Source of the DNA: Chondrus crispus
Taxonomy: Eukaryota; Rhodophyta; Florideophyceae; Gigartinales; Gigartinaceae
NCBI RefSeq assembly: GCF_000350225.1
Contig: NW_005179010.1
Span: 1 to 64,000, forward strand
Direction: 5' to 3'
Length of the DNA: 64,000 nucleotides
Position 1 is the stretch's first letter; each line of letters starts with the position of its first letter. Positions 45,044-55,900 of the stretch are shown here, piece by piece. Position numbers and translations under genes: made by a program. Below the pieces are notes generated by a model. It saw nothing but the letters and a program-made list of their open reading frames with translations, was not told the DNA's origin and made no database searches.

Positions 45044-45268
45044 TTGTCTCCGCATGAAATTTCAACCGAGAACGCAACTCGCAGAAAGGAAACTGTCAGA
45101 AAATTGGATGCGTGGTGGGTCAGAACTGTGGCAGAAGTGACGTCACTTACTGAGGATGAGATTTCAACCGAGCACGCAACTCGCAGAAAGGAAGCTGTCA
45201 GAAAAGAGGATTCTTTGTGGTTTAGGACTGCGGCAGAGGGGCGTGCAGAGAGTCGGATCTGGTACTGA
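45044..45268 (+). CDS. Fragment encoding a two-copy amino-acid repeat
   Basis: No ATG. Two ~105-bp direct repeats (from about 45054 and 45159) encode EISTENATRRKETVRKLDAW and EISTEHATRRKEAVRKEDSL, each followed by W-x-RT-x-AE. Amino-acid identity between units is high, so the repeat may have been under coding selection. The frame ends at TGA 45266-45268, immediately before the twin palindrome, and probably continued beyond it. No family recognised. Confidence 0.4.
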   Translation: MSPHEISTENATRRKETVRKLDAWWVRTVAEVTSLTEDEISTEHATRRKEAVRKEDSLWFRTAAEGRAESRIWY

Positions 45269-45272
45269 AACT

Positions 45273-45342
45273 AGTACTGCATATATATGCAGTACTCAGA
45301 AAAGGCGGTAGCTTGATATATCAAACTACCGCCTTTTCTGAG
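45273..45342. repeat. Twin palindrome after the EISTE repeat
   Basis: A perfect 24-bp palindrome AGTACTGCATAT|ATATGCAGTACT (45273-45296) runs directly into a 48-bp inverted repeat (45295-45342, arms CTCAGAAAAGGCGGTAG.. and its complement, one C/A mismatch pair). No spacer. Confidence 0.9.
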
Positions 45343-45344
45343 CT

Positions 45345-46089
45345 CTAGCTTGGCATCTGAGTGAAATTCAGTTACGTACTCATGAGCACGTGTCAATAGC
45401 AGAAGATAGGTTCTGAAATCTTAATTTTAATTTATCGAATTCGGTATGGCATGGCTGTTTTTAATTGACAGCCATCCATTGAGCTTTTGGCGTGCGGTAT
45501 CACATCAAAATGCCAGTAGGAGCATCTCATTCTTACCGCTTCTATTCATTGAAGTAAGATTTAATAACAACGGCACAACCGTATGCATCGCCAAATATGA
45601 CAAAAGGCCTTTTTCGGCTCTAGAGCAGTAAGCTTGCTGATGACAATTGCACACAAGCGCATCTATGGTCCGGTAACTTACTGTGTTATCTGCAGCTGGT
45701 GTTTACGTGGCTTGAAAGATGGGAAACTAAAGATCAAACGAAAAGGACCACGTCAAACACAGTGGTTTGAAACGTGCAAGCAGGCAATTTGCTTGTCTTG
45801 CTGGGATGATTAGCACAGCCATAGTACCTTAAAGCGTTCAAAGCCGTCAGTTGCAGAGAAAAGAGCTTTTGATTTTAGCCTCCGACCAGCATCAAGAGCA
45901 ATAAACTCGTAGGAGGTGCTCTAGTCGCCGAATGTAGTTTACCTCAGGGTAGTAAACAGTCCTTTTTGTCGAAGTAGGACATCAAATTTAGTAATTTGAG
46001 GCTAATTTTCGTGAGCATCAGTACATGGTGAGGAAATGCCACGAGATGTAGTGCACTTCAGGGTTTGACGATGACCACTAATAAGGAAG
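45345..46089. other. Unassigned sequence
   Basis: No gene recognised; one 8-bp imperfect inverted repeat near 45450-45475. Confidence 0.4.
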
Positions 46090-46548
46090 ATGAGGAACAC
46101 TCATTCTAAAAGTTCTCAAAAATCATCTACTGCAGTACCAAAGGAAACAGTACACGTCTTCTGTCTGGGATATTGTGCTTCGCATGACGAAAACTGCTCT
46201 TGTTTTTCACAGTTCAACTATAGAGGGTTTACGCAAAAAAATGAATTCAATATCTGGCCAAATGTTTTGAAACGAATGCCACTCATTGTACGCGTCTCCC
46301 AGAAGGCTGAAGAAGCAAAATCATTCTCGCAATACTGTATCGACGAGTTAGCGAAAGCAAAAAGAAGTACAACCAGAGCACCCTTCGACATGGACCTGTT
46401 CAGGGCGGTGCATTTCGCCCTATTTGGCGTGCACGGCATGTACTCTACAGTGACATATCACATACGCCACCGACTAGTCCCCCGTCCCGTTCTCCCCATC
46501 GCCATACCCACCATACGCACCATCCCTCCCCACCCCTCTCACGACTGA
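46090..46548 (+). CDS. Hypothetical ORF, 152 aa
   Basis: ATG 46090. Cys/His-containing N-terminal half (CLGYCASHDENCSCF), then FNIWPNVLKRMPLIVRVSQK and an arginine/proline-rich end. No family recognised; surrounded by repeats and possibly a transposon remnant. Confidence 0.3.
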   Translation: MRNTHSKSSQKSSTAVPKETVHVFCLGYCASHDENCSCFSQFNYRGFTQKNEFNIWPNVLKRMPLIVRVSQKAEEAKSFSQYCIDELAKAKRSTTRAPFDMDLFRAVHFALFGVHGMYSTVTYHIRHRLVPRPVLPIAIPTIRTIPPHPSHD

Positions 46549-47077
46549 CTTCCCACTCCTTTCAAAGCGGCCTCTTCACCCCTTTCATGACGGACTCCCC
46601 GCCCTTTTCTCGAGGGACTCCCCGCCCTCTTCACTATCCCCTGCCTCGCAATTTGTGCTACCAACCGACCCTCTACGCGATCTCCTCCCCTGACTCACGC
46701 TCACTCTCCGAACCAGATTCTAGACCTGAAGGGCACGCTACGTCTTTACCCGCGCTACTGTGCCGTCGCCAACGTTCCTCTCTGGATCTCCGGCGTGCTC
46801 TCCCACAATACTACACCCGTGCTCCTCTTCCACCGAAACGATCCTGAGTCGTTCTGCATCCTGCTCCGCGGTTGCGTCACCTCCACCTCCTCTGAGTCCC
46901 TTTCTCGCGCCATCGTGCTTCCCTCCAGCAGTCGAAAATCTGGGCAATCCGCCCCGAAAGCGTAGCCCCTTTTTCCATCATCTATTCGCCGTATAGCTGT
47001 TCAGTGCTGCGCGAGGGCCCACCTAGTGCATTGGGGTGTATTGCTGCCTGTTAAGACCTCACATTTCTGGGGCCAAG
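46549..47077. other. Pyrimidine-rich spacer
   Basis: C/T-rich, with GGACTCCCCGCCC repeated near 46588 and 46615. No gene seen. Confidence 0.4.
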
Positions 47078-47986
47078 ATGGCTTCAGTTTCTGACCCAGG
47101 GACCGACAAACCGTCGACGAACACCTCGCCCGCCGTTTCTTCAAGATCAATTGCAGTTACTGGATTGAAGAGCCGGCGAATGCCCTTCTCTTCTACCTTC
47201 GACATTCTACTCCCTAAAAGCGGTAAAAGGTGTCGACGGTCATCTGCCACCTCACGGTGCATCGCAAAATCGCTTCAAAGAAGCGCTGGGGCTTTTAATG
47301 CCTCACCACCAGATGCAGCGCTGCCGCGAATGTGTCAGCCCTCTTGGAAGACCCTGAACGACGGCTTCAAGAAAATTGTCTCCGATCACCGCATTGCTGT
47401 AAAGGAGAACGTTGTTGCATTAGGAATTATTGAGATACAAGGCGAACGCGAGCTGTTGTTAGACGATATAGTGCTTACTGTAGATGAATTCAAGGATGAA
47501 AGGCGGTCTGAAAGAGATGAGAAAACAAACTTGGACCGTCGTCTGCGCCTTGTAGGGGAGACTATTCGCTCAAATGCACTGAAATATGTACGTATTGGTT
47601 CTGCGGAGGACGAGAAGGAGGCTTCTGGGGAGGAGGGATTGCAGAAGCAGCAACGAAAAAGGAAAGCAGCCGCAGTTGAATCGGACGACGAGGACCGCTT
47701 CGCCACCACTTAAAACATATCAGAGCAGCGTGAAAATGATAGCAAGCATATGCTCTTGGAAGATGAAAAGCGCGAGTACAGCAAGGCTCGCAAACTTCGA
47801 GAAAGTGAGCGCTGGCAAAAGGCGCATCAAAAGAACTTGCGACTACTTGCGGTGAAGGAAAAGCGCGTTGAGCTACGGGAACGTCCGTTTGACCTAGAAA
47901 AGGAGGAAAAGAAAGGTGGGGACCTAAAACGAACGCATAATCTGTCCATGCCGAGTGCTTTAGTTAAGAAGCTAGAGTGTGGTTAG
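47078..47986 (+). pseudogene. Transposon-associated Myb/trihelix-like protein (Harb2), stop-interrupted
   Basis: ATG 47078 (MASVSDPGTDKPSTNTSPAV), 211 residues to TAA 47711-47713. The central region WKTLNDGFKKIVSDHR, ERELLLDDIVLTVDEFKDER and TNLDRRLRLVGETIRSNALK resembles the conserved block of Myb/SANT-like proteins carried by algal and oomycete Harbinger elements. An acidic-basic tail follows. A lysine/glutamate-rich continuation lies in another frame (47750-47986). It converges on a Harbinger-like transposase, as in Harb1. Confidence 0.55.
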
Positions 47987-48033
47987 TTGTTTCTATTCAA
48001 GTATCTTTCTAAAGAAAGCGGTTTGCACGAGAT

Positions 48034-48690
48034 TTAGCTGGTGACATGAACACTGCTCTGATGCATGCAAACTAAGATGTTCCATATCGACGCAGCCACG
48101 TTATATGGAATAGAAATAGGAGCTTTCCGCACCCGTAACATGCGCTTAAAATCTTGCGGGGACCAGATTTGTTTCAGATCTTTGTATGAACATTCGACAG
48201 CTTCTCTTGCTGCACTTATTCCTTTATTGTACAGTAATTGCTCCGCGGAGGCACTTTGTGGTACGAAAGCTACTTGCAGCCAGGGCCCCAGCATGTAAGC
48301 TGCATCTCCGTAAATACAGTACTGCACACCTTCAACCATGAGGTAGGACTGTAGTTCCTCATTCAGGCTGCTTTGTCTAAATAAATTGATGTCGTAGCCC
48401 CTACTCACCTCGTGCCCAAGCATGTGGGAAACGAGAACAATACGGGTTGTAATAGTTAGAATATGGGGCAGTGGAACCGCTTCTGCCCGGAGTAGCAAGC
48501 GCGCTGTAGCGCATTCTCTCCTCCACATATGCTCATATGTATTTTTGTGCAGTCTATAAATCCCACGGAGTTATCTGTGTTCCGAGTGGTCCAGAAAAAA
48601 AGAAAAACCCCCACACCGATTTTGTTGCACTCGGTCTGATGAGGGACATATGCGTAGAAGCAGAACAGGAAAGCGGTTCGAATGAACATA
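48034..48690 (-). pseudogene. Harbinger-like DDE transposase relic (Harb2)
   Basis: Minus strand: VGFIDCTKIHMSIC, then GQKRFHC (first Asp region), then in another frame HEVSRGYDINLFRQSSLNEE, QYCIYGDAAYMLGPWLQVAF (GDxAY) and SAAREAVECSYKDLKQIWSP (Glu region). The final NVAASIWNILVCMHQSS matches the family's C-terminal helix. At least one frameshift near 48480, and the N-terminus is missing. A different subfamily from Harb1. Confidence 0.75.
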
Positions 48691-49154
48691 CTTTGAGCTC
48701 TTAACTATGAGGATTGATCAAACCAGGGAAAAAACCCGTTCGGTACTCAAAAAAGTCGTCTACTATTTGTAGCACAGGGTTAGCTCGTACAAAGGTTATG
48801 CAACCAGTATCGCAGCCTCAGAGGTGGCTGTCCACTCACCGCTGCGGCAGGCTCGCACTACGGGATCGATCCTGCTACGCCCCGAGGTATCGTGCTGTAT
48901 GCATCTCGATCCTTAGCTAGCCGTGCGAGCGCAGGGCGTTACAAAAGGTGACTGGCGGACCGGGTGCTTGATCAGATTCTACAAACGCGCCTCTGCAAAA
49001 TATTATAGCCAACTGCCATGATTATTGTGCTAAAGTTAACTGTTGTGAGTAAATTATTGTTTACCTCCCCCCGTATATTTCTTTCAAGCTGCTGATGGGA
49101 ACGTTGGGAGGACATTGATTGCAGTATTCTTGCCCGCACACTACAGCCCTTGTG
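48691..49154. other. Unassigned sequence
   Basis: No gene seen. Confidence 0.4.
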
Positions 49155-49232
49155 CAGTGCGCGAAATTTGCATAAATACATCCCACATCATTGCGATAAA
49201 AGAATTTTTAACACTGCCTCGAGAAGCCGATA

Positions 49233-50639
49233 AGGCATCACCCATGGTACGCGCGTGGGTGAGCGCAAATCTGAACCCCATTTATATAAAAAAGGCACTC
49301 CAGGTTATCCCCCAGAACGTGGGCGAAATTATCATATGAACACTAAAAACCATATGGTACAGTAACTTGCAATGTTTACTGTGAAGCGTTAATACTTCGT
49401 AGGGCCACCTTTCTTCTCTAGTATTTCCATAAGGCGCCGAGAAATAGATTTGTAGAGCTTATTCAGGTACTTTTCGGAAATAGAACTCCAACAATCTATG
49501 ATTCTATCAGCGAGGTCTTCCAGGTTGCTAAAGTGACGTCCATGACCGTAAAAACGGCGGGCAAGCAAGCCGCAAACATTTTCGATTATGTTCAAGTCCG
49601 GTGACTTTGCTGGCCACCCCAATAACTTGACATGTTTCGACGAAAGCCAATTCTTGATGTAGTTTGATCGATGACAGGATGAACCGTCTTGCTGAAATAT
49701 CCATTCTTCACCGAGCGTTTCAGCAGCAGGTGATAGCAGTTCCTCCTCTAGTACCTCACAATAAAGCGTAGAGTCCATGTTACCTTTAACACGGACCAGA
49801 TAAGACGTACTGTAGCAAGAGATAGCACCCCAAATCATCAAAGATGCTGCTCTCTGGTGCCTTGTCGAAAATACTTGTTCCTCTCGCCTCAAGTCGTGCC
49901 AATAGCATGCCAACCAATCTGGCCCATCCGAGTTGAACTTTTTCTGGTCCAAAAAGATTACTTGGCGCCAAAAGGCGCTTCCGTTCTCCAGAATCTTCTT
50001 GCTCCATTCCAGTCTGGCAATCTTGTGCCTCTGGAGCATCTGCGGACTCGTCAGATTTTTTTGTACTTCAAATGCGGTGCGTCACGTAGTATTTGCTGAA
50101 CGAGACGGAGGACCACACTAATGTCTAGGCTTAGCTTTAGCTCCCGGCATGATTTTTCTCCTTTACTAGCCTCTCGCAGCAAAAGCCGCGTTTGCTTCTT
50201 AGACATTTCTGTTGCGTTGCGAGTGCTTTTGCGTCCGTCAACCCGCTTTGAGGGCTTCAAAAAGTTTTTACGGCACCTGGGGACCTGTTAAGCGTACGAG
50301 CGATCTCGCGACGCTCAAACACTCCCGTTTCATTGCCACACCCTGCCCCTTCTCGAGGTCTAACGGTAGCTTTCCGCGAGGCATTTTTCCTTGCGATGCG
50401 AAGTTTTTTATGGACACACAATGTGCATTGCTTATGTATCTAACTATCTTAGGCACTGACGTCGTTACTCTTTCGGTTTACCGCCAACTTTGCATTGTAG
50501 TAAATGCTGTATCGTATGGTTTTCGTGCTCATATGCTAATTTCGCCCACATTTTGGGTGATAAGTTGGAGTTCTTTTTTGTTTGATAGAAATGGGCTTCA
50601 GATTCGCGCTCACGCACGCGCGTACCATGGGTGTTGCCC
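49233..50639 (-). mobile_element. Tc1/mariner transposon nested in the MITE
   Basis: 1,407 bp flanked by TA (49231-49232 and 50640-50641). Long inverted ends of about 125 bp share CACCCATGGTACGCGCGTG, GTGAGCGC..AATCTGAA and GTGGGCGAAATTA. Contains a frameshifted transposase on the minus strand. Confidence 0.88.
49389..50384 (-). pseudogene. Tc1/mariner transposase, frameshifted
   Basis: ATG 50384 (MPRGKLPLDLEKGQGVAMKR) starts the paired-like helix-turn-helix. A frame change near 50275 leads to LKPSKRVDGRKSTRNATE and VLRLVQQILRDAPHLKYKK. Another change near 50050 leads to the open C-terminal 216 residues: RLEWSKK, VIFLDQKKFNSDGPDWLACY (first Asp), SLMIWGAISCYSTS, EWIFQQDGSSCHRSN (second Asp), WPAKSPDLNIIENVCGLLAR (third acidic residue), ending GGPTKY. 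NIIEN replaces the usual NPIEN. About 330 residues in all, the family's normal length. Confidence 0.88.
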
Positions 50640-51111
50640 TACAGTAGTTACCCCTCAATAGTGCACTTTCGTGCCATCAGCTATAGATACGCACTAATGA
50701 CAGCGCGAACTAATAAAGGTCCATCTACAGGTCACAGCCCACCGGCCACAAAATGCTCCGATATGAGCTTTTGACGTCGCTTCTTGCGCGCTTGTTGATG
50801 ATAGGTCGGTGGTCGCGGTGGTCGCCATCGGTGGTCGGAGTGTCCGGTCGTGGTCGTCAACCGCAGCACAGCGGTGTGCATCTACATCGGCACGGCTCCA
50901 CGTTCACAGGTGTACACGTGGCAACAGTTGTGACATCCCTGAAAGGGGTGCACTTTTGGGCATGTGCACTATTGTAAAGCGAACTATTGAGGAGACCCCC
51001 TGTATCGGCTTCTCGAGGCAGTGTTAAAAGTGCTTTTATCGCAATGAGGTGGGGTCTATTTATGCAAATTTGGCGTACTGTAATGCTCCCTTCCCCTTGC
51101 AACTGTACTGT

Positions 51112-51523
51112 TGTGAAGCACATGGTTGGCATACTATAATGGACGACAGTCCGCGCTCCTACGCCATTACGACGGGCACGTCTAGATGGTAGAGAAGGCA
51201 ACGAGAACTCAGAAGAGCTCGAGGAATTGGAGTACGTTCGGAAGGTCTACTCTAATTAGGAAGAATGCCCACGTCCAACATCGAGTCGTCGAATTGGTCG
51301 GGAGGCTTCGCAAGCATCTAATTACCTTGGTAAAGGGATATCCGGCAGGATATATAAAAAGCATAAAACGCAGACTCATCTGGAAAAAGGGGGGTCATCA
51401 GCAAGGGAATAAACAGCGGGAGTGGCAACTCCAAGGCTACACACGCCTGTCCTTCATTCGCCTGTAGAATAGCCTGCCCCCACCACTGACAGTGACACCA
51501 TGTCCAATAGCCAGCATGTTACA
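51112..51523 (+). repeat. copia 5' LTR
   Basis: TGTGAAGCACATGG..CATGTTACA. TATATAAAAA at 51351-51360 is the likely promoter; GGAATAAACAG downstream could serve as a polyadenylation signal. Confidence 0.95.
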
Positions 51524-51535
51524 GTTATGGGCCCA
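51524..51535 (+). other. copia primer-binding site pairing with the anticodon arm of initiator tRNA-Met
   Basis: GTTATGGGCCCA directly abuts the LTR end. It is complementary to UGGGCCCAUAAC, the anticodon stem-loop of eukaryotic initiator tRNA-Met (anticodon CAU), rather than to a tRNA 3' end. Drosophila copia and yeast Ty5 use the same half-tRNA priming. Confidence 0.8.
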
Positions 51536-51622
51536 AGGAGGTCTGGCTTTCCAGGTAGACTTCTTTAAGCCCCGCGACTCACACCAATAAGCGATAAGCA
51601 CAAGTATCGCCACGACGTCCGT

Positions 51623-52909
51623 ATGTGGATGCAGAGGGTACGCATGTTCGAAAGAGGGCAAGATTCGAAAGCGAAGGGCATCGCCAGCGCAATGGGACTC
51701 TCACTTTACGCCGCAATGGATACTTCGTATCAACGCGTCCTTGACAGCGGAATCTCTTCCGGTGCTCTGAAGTTCGAAAAGGACGACTGCACCGCTTTCA
51801 CCAATGCAGAACATAAGGAGAGCATCAAGAAGATTATCGAACTCGTGGCAAAAGACTCCGTCACCGACGGTGTTCGGCGTTTCGTTAAGATGAGTCAAGA
51901 GATATACAAATACAAAAGAGGACGAGGTCAGCCGTACGCAGCATATGCCGAGCATTTCCGAGAGATTGCACAGGCTTACCTCAATCATTGTCACTCAGGC
52001 TCTGACTCCCAAGACAGTCAAAACTTCGCAATGATACTGCTGGAAAATGCCAACCTCCCGGCTTCCACCTACAACAACATCTTCAGCATTCTTATAGGCA
52101 GTGCGAAAGGTACAGATGACAGCACCACGACGTCATTCACGATGAACGAGAAAACCTTCTCCGACATCAAGGCCAACGCCCTCTCCGCAAAGGACATCAT
52201 CATTTCACTTACCGCACCTACCGCTGGTGAATCTATCGATCCCGTAAACCTTCAGGCGCTGAAACAGCACATCACCAGTCAGACAACGCTCTTGAATGCT
52301 ATCAATAACAGATCCGATTCGGTGAATGCAAACGAGCGCGTGCCGTTCACAATTAATCTCGATGCGGCAGTCGACGCGCTCAAAGACATGAAGTCCGAGG
52401 TCGACTACAAGCCAAACAACCGCGAGCGATGCGACAACTCGCAAAATAAACCCGACAAATCTCAGCCGGAGACCGAGGAACCCATCAAGCAAGTGGGATC
52501 AATGATGACAGGAAGTCACTCGAATGAGAGAACGCGCAGCAGCTCTCAAGAGAGATGCCGATCGACTCCCAGACGCTTCAACAACCGGCGTGACAAGAAA
52601 GGCTACATCCCTTCAGAAACCGGTCCGAAACGAAATAGCTACTGCACAGCCTGCGGCGGCAAGAACCACTGGAGAGGCGACCCGGAATGTCCCGGGAGCG
52701 ACGAAGATGACGATACGAGAAGCGAAGACGTAGCTCAAGACATCAGGGATCTCCGCGGGGAGATCAACAGACGCCGATGGGAAAGCAGCAGTAAGAAACG
52801 TGTCCGTTTCCCCTATCCTGACAAACGCAAGTCAGAAAAGTTGCGTAAAAGATCCAGACGCGACGAGGAGGAAAGCGAGAGCGAGGCAGACTCGTATTTT
52901 CGCGACTAG
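51623..52909 (+). CDS. gag: copia Gag
   Basis: ATG 51623, 428 residues, uninterrupted. Helical N-terminal region (IASAMGLSLYAAMDTSYQRV), IYKYKRGRGQPYAAYAEHFR, a disordered basic segment and a zinc knuckle, CTACGGKNHWRGDPEC (C-x2-C-x4-H-x6-C), near 52641-52690. A Lys/Arg/Glu-rich tail ends in TAG 52907-52909. The protease frame is -1 to gag and open across the stop, but no canonical slippery heptamer is present, so how Pol is made is unclear. ATG 52915 lies 5 bases downstream and could allow reinitiation. Confidence 0.9.
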   Translation: MWMQRVRMFERGQDSKAKGIASAMGLSLYAAMDTSYQRVLDSGISSGALKFEKDDCTAFTNAEHKESIKKIIELVAKDSVTDGVRRFVKMSQEIYKYKRGRGQPYAAYAEHFREIAQAYLNHCHSGSDSQDSQNFAMILLENANLPASTYNNIFSILIGSAKGTDDSTTTSFTMNEKTFSDIKANALSAKDIIISLTAPTAGESIDPVNLQALKQHITSQTTLLNAINNRSDSVNANERVPFTINLDAAVDALKDMKSEVDYKPNNRERCDNSQNKPDKSQPETEEPIKQVGSMMTGSHSNERTRSSSQERCRSTPRRFNNRRDKKGYIPSETGPKRNSYCTACGGKNHWRGDPECPGSDEDDDTRSEDVAQDIRDLRGEINRRRWESSSKKRVRFPYPDKRKSEKLRKRSRRDEEESESEADSYFRD

Positions 52910-52914
52910 GACCA

Positions 52915-55900
52915 ATGAAGCTCCACACCGATCCTAACCCTATCTTTGACGTAGGAGCTCCTACTTCAACCGGCGGGCTAAACCAAGTCACCCACATCTG
53001 CGACGTGCTCGGAATTACACTCAATGTTGAACCGCCCCGCTCCGAATACATGCACGGATGGGGCATAGACTGTCTCGACGCGAAACAGGTTGTCTGTTCA
53101 TGGAACGTGACTATCGCTGATACAGAGGGGAAACCGACGTCGCTCACCTTCGACATCGTCGAAGGAGACTCACCACTGGTCATAGGATTAGACATAGGCA
53201 GGCATACGGACAGCCATAACCTCACGGACAAGCCGTTCATTAAGATCTTAAGACCACACGACAACGCCCCGCGAAGATTCAATACATATATTGCAGCAGA
53301 CGATAAAAGAAACCCCGATTGCATTAGGATGAGAGTGGAACTTGCCCCGAGACCGCAAACGGCTATTGGTACACTCCTGACGATACTATCGTCTAGTAGT
53401 ACACACGCGCGCGAGACGAGCCCCTAAAACGCTAGCCAAACAGATCCATAGACTCACCCATGCACCATCGCAACAAGTCAAAGATCTGTGCGGGCACGCT
53501 GGTATCTTGAGCGAAGAACTAGAAGACGCAATAGACGATATCGACGCTGCATGCGAGGTATGCGCAAGACACGGTAAACCATTGCCGTCTAAGAAGATAT
53601 CGTTGACACACGTGAACGAAGCGTTCAACGAAGAGGTACAAATCGATTTTACGTACATCGAAATGAACGGCACCAAGTACACATTGATCGTTATCACCAA
53701 CACCGGAACAAGCTATTCGGAGTGCGAAATCGTCGACGCAAAGAACGTCAATACGATCATGGAGGCGATAGACCGACTTTGGATATGCAAGCACGGCACT
53801 CCAAAACACGGGTCAGCAGATGATGAATACAACGGAGCCGCACTCAGACGCTTCTCCGTCAACCACGGCATCGAATTTCACCCCCGTCCGACACGAAGAC
53901 ATAACAAAGTCGGCTTCGTGGAACGTAAGAATGGAACCATTAAGAATATTGTGCAGAGACTGGCCAACGATAACAGCACAGCCACACCCGATACTATCAG
54001 TAGTAGTGCCACATTCCTCTCCAACATGTTCTCAGGGTCACGAGTCCTCAGCTCCTTCCAGCTCGTGAGAGGATATCAACCATCCATCCTCGGCATACCA
54101 AACTCTGAGGTATCCCAGGAGCTCCTCGACGCCCAAAAGGAACAAATGGCCACCCGCGCTCAACAGAAGGTCCTCCGATCCCGCACTCCAAACACACCCA
54201 CCCCTGACTTTTTCCAACCATCTGACGATGTGTGGGTATGGTACGCCTCCTCTAAAAACAACGAAAAGGACGAGTGGATACGCGCCCAAGTCGTGCAGAC
54301 ACACAAGCACTACCTCGAGGTACGGAGATATAAAGACGGCAATCTTTGCAGAGGTCCGACCATGAAACCAGCGTACAAAGACGTTCGAATTGCACCCAAA
54401 GGAGAACTGACAAAGGAGTTGCTGTCATGCTCCCTTGAGTATGAACTCGGATACCATTCTCCGTATGGGGGGAGACAGTAGAACCCGAACCACAAGCAGC
54501 AGACGACACAAACATGCCACATACGGATAAGAATCTTCCGAACCTACTGACAAAAACAGTAGAACGAGGAACGAGTGGCGGAACAACACAACGCGGACCA
54601 AATAACGACATCGGTAAATACGAGCAGCGCATGAGCACAAGACGACCACTGTACAACCGCGCAGAGGTGACGTCAGATAAGCCACGGATCCTCCTAGAGA
54701 TGTACACTGAAGTGGGATCAAAGCAAGTCGCACGAAACAAGCTCAGCTTCGCACCACCCTGGATCCTCGAGCAAGCCTTTGAGAAGGAGTACCGGTCGAA
54801 TTGGGCGTTGCCTTTGAAAAGACACATGAAGCCGACGTACCAAAAGATGCAAACATTATCGCTTCGCACGTAGTGTATAAGATAAAGACCGCGGAGGATG
54901 GTGAACACGATCTCAAGTCAAGGGTAGTCCCGCACGGAAATAGAGATGATGAAAAAGACAGCATACGCAAGGACTCCGCCACAGCACAGCTTGGAGTAAT
55001 CAGACTCTTACTGTCGATCGTCACATTCCTCGGCATGCGCCTCGCAACTGCGGATATCAAGGGGGCCTACTTGCAGAGCGGTCCCATCACAAGGGACATA
55101 TATGTCCGACCGCCCCTTGAGTGGCACAATCTATTTGGGTTCATGCGCGGCGTGCTATGGCGACTTACGAAACTGCCCTACGGAATCGTAGAAGCGGGGA
55201 GGCAATGGCAAAAGACTGTGGAGGATTGGATGTTATTGGATGGAGACCTACAACGAGTGTTCAGCATAAGTCAACTGTTCATCCGCAGGGATACACAGGA
55301 CAAGATAGTCTTGATCGTAGCGAAAGTGACCGATGAGTTCATCATAGGCGGACCCACAGATTACATTCACGAGTTCGTCCGACGGCTAGAGAAACGGTTC
55401 CAAGTCGGAAAAGTGGTAGTCGACAACAAGTTCCACTTCAACGGATGTGAGATCGAACAGGACCAGCAGGGCAACATTAGGATGTCCATGATGCGGTACC
55501 TCGACCGCCTGAAACCCATCACGATATCACGGCAGAGGAGCAAGCAAAGAGACGAGCTGGCCACCGAATCTGAGAAGAAGCAGTATGGCAGCCTCGCTGG
55601 CACTTTGTTGTATCTAGGAAATGGTGTACTACCGCAAGCATCGCTCGTGACCTCAATCATGCAGCAGAGGCTACCGAGATTGTCTGTGCGGAGCCTCGTC
55701 GATGCTAACGACATGCTAAAGGAACTCATTCCGCTGAAGCCATGGTTGACGTACTGCAGGACTCGGAGCACGAAGAGAGTTATGTTCAGCACATTCACGG
55801 ACGCATCTCACCCCAGGGAGAGAGATTATGGAAAAGCGGGACTCGTCTCAGGGATACGCATTATCCCAAAGGGTGGTGAACAGGAGATCTTTCACCCGAT

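Larger units (their letters stand above)
49155..51080. mobile_element. Non-autonomous mariner (MITE) split by a nested mariner
   Basis: Inverted ends 49155-49232 and reverse complement of 51003-51080 agree at about 71 of 78 positions (CAGTRCGCSAAATTTGCATA..CCTCGAGAAGCCGATA). TA flanks the right end; TG is at the left, probably a mutated TA. Without the nested element about 520 bp remain with no transposase. The nested copy entered at a TA at the inner edge of the left repeat. Confidence 0.8.

Noticed and set aside
47386..47709. 107-codon minus-strand ORF
   Set aside because: Serine-rich shadow of the Myb-like coding region 47078-47713.
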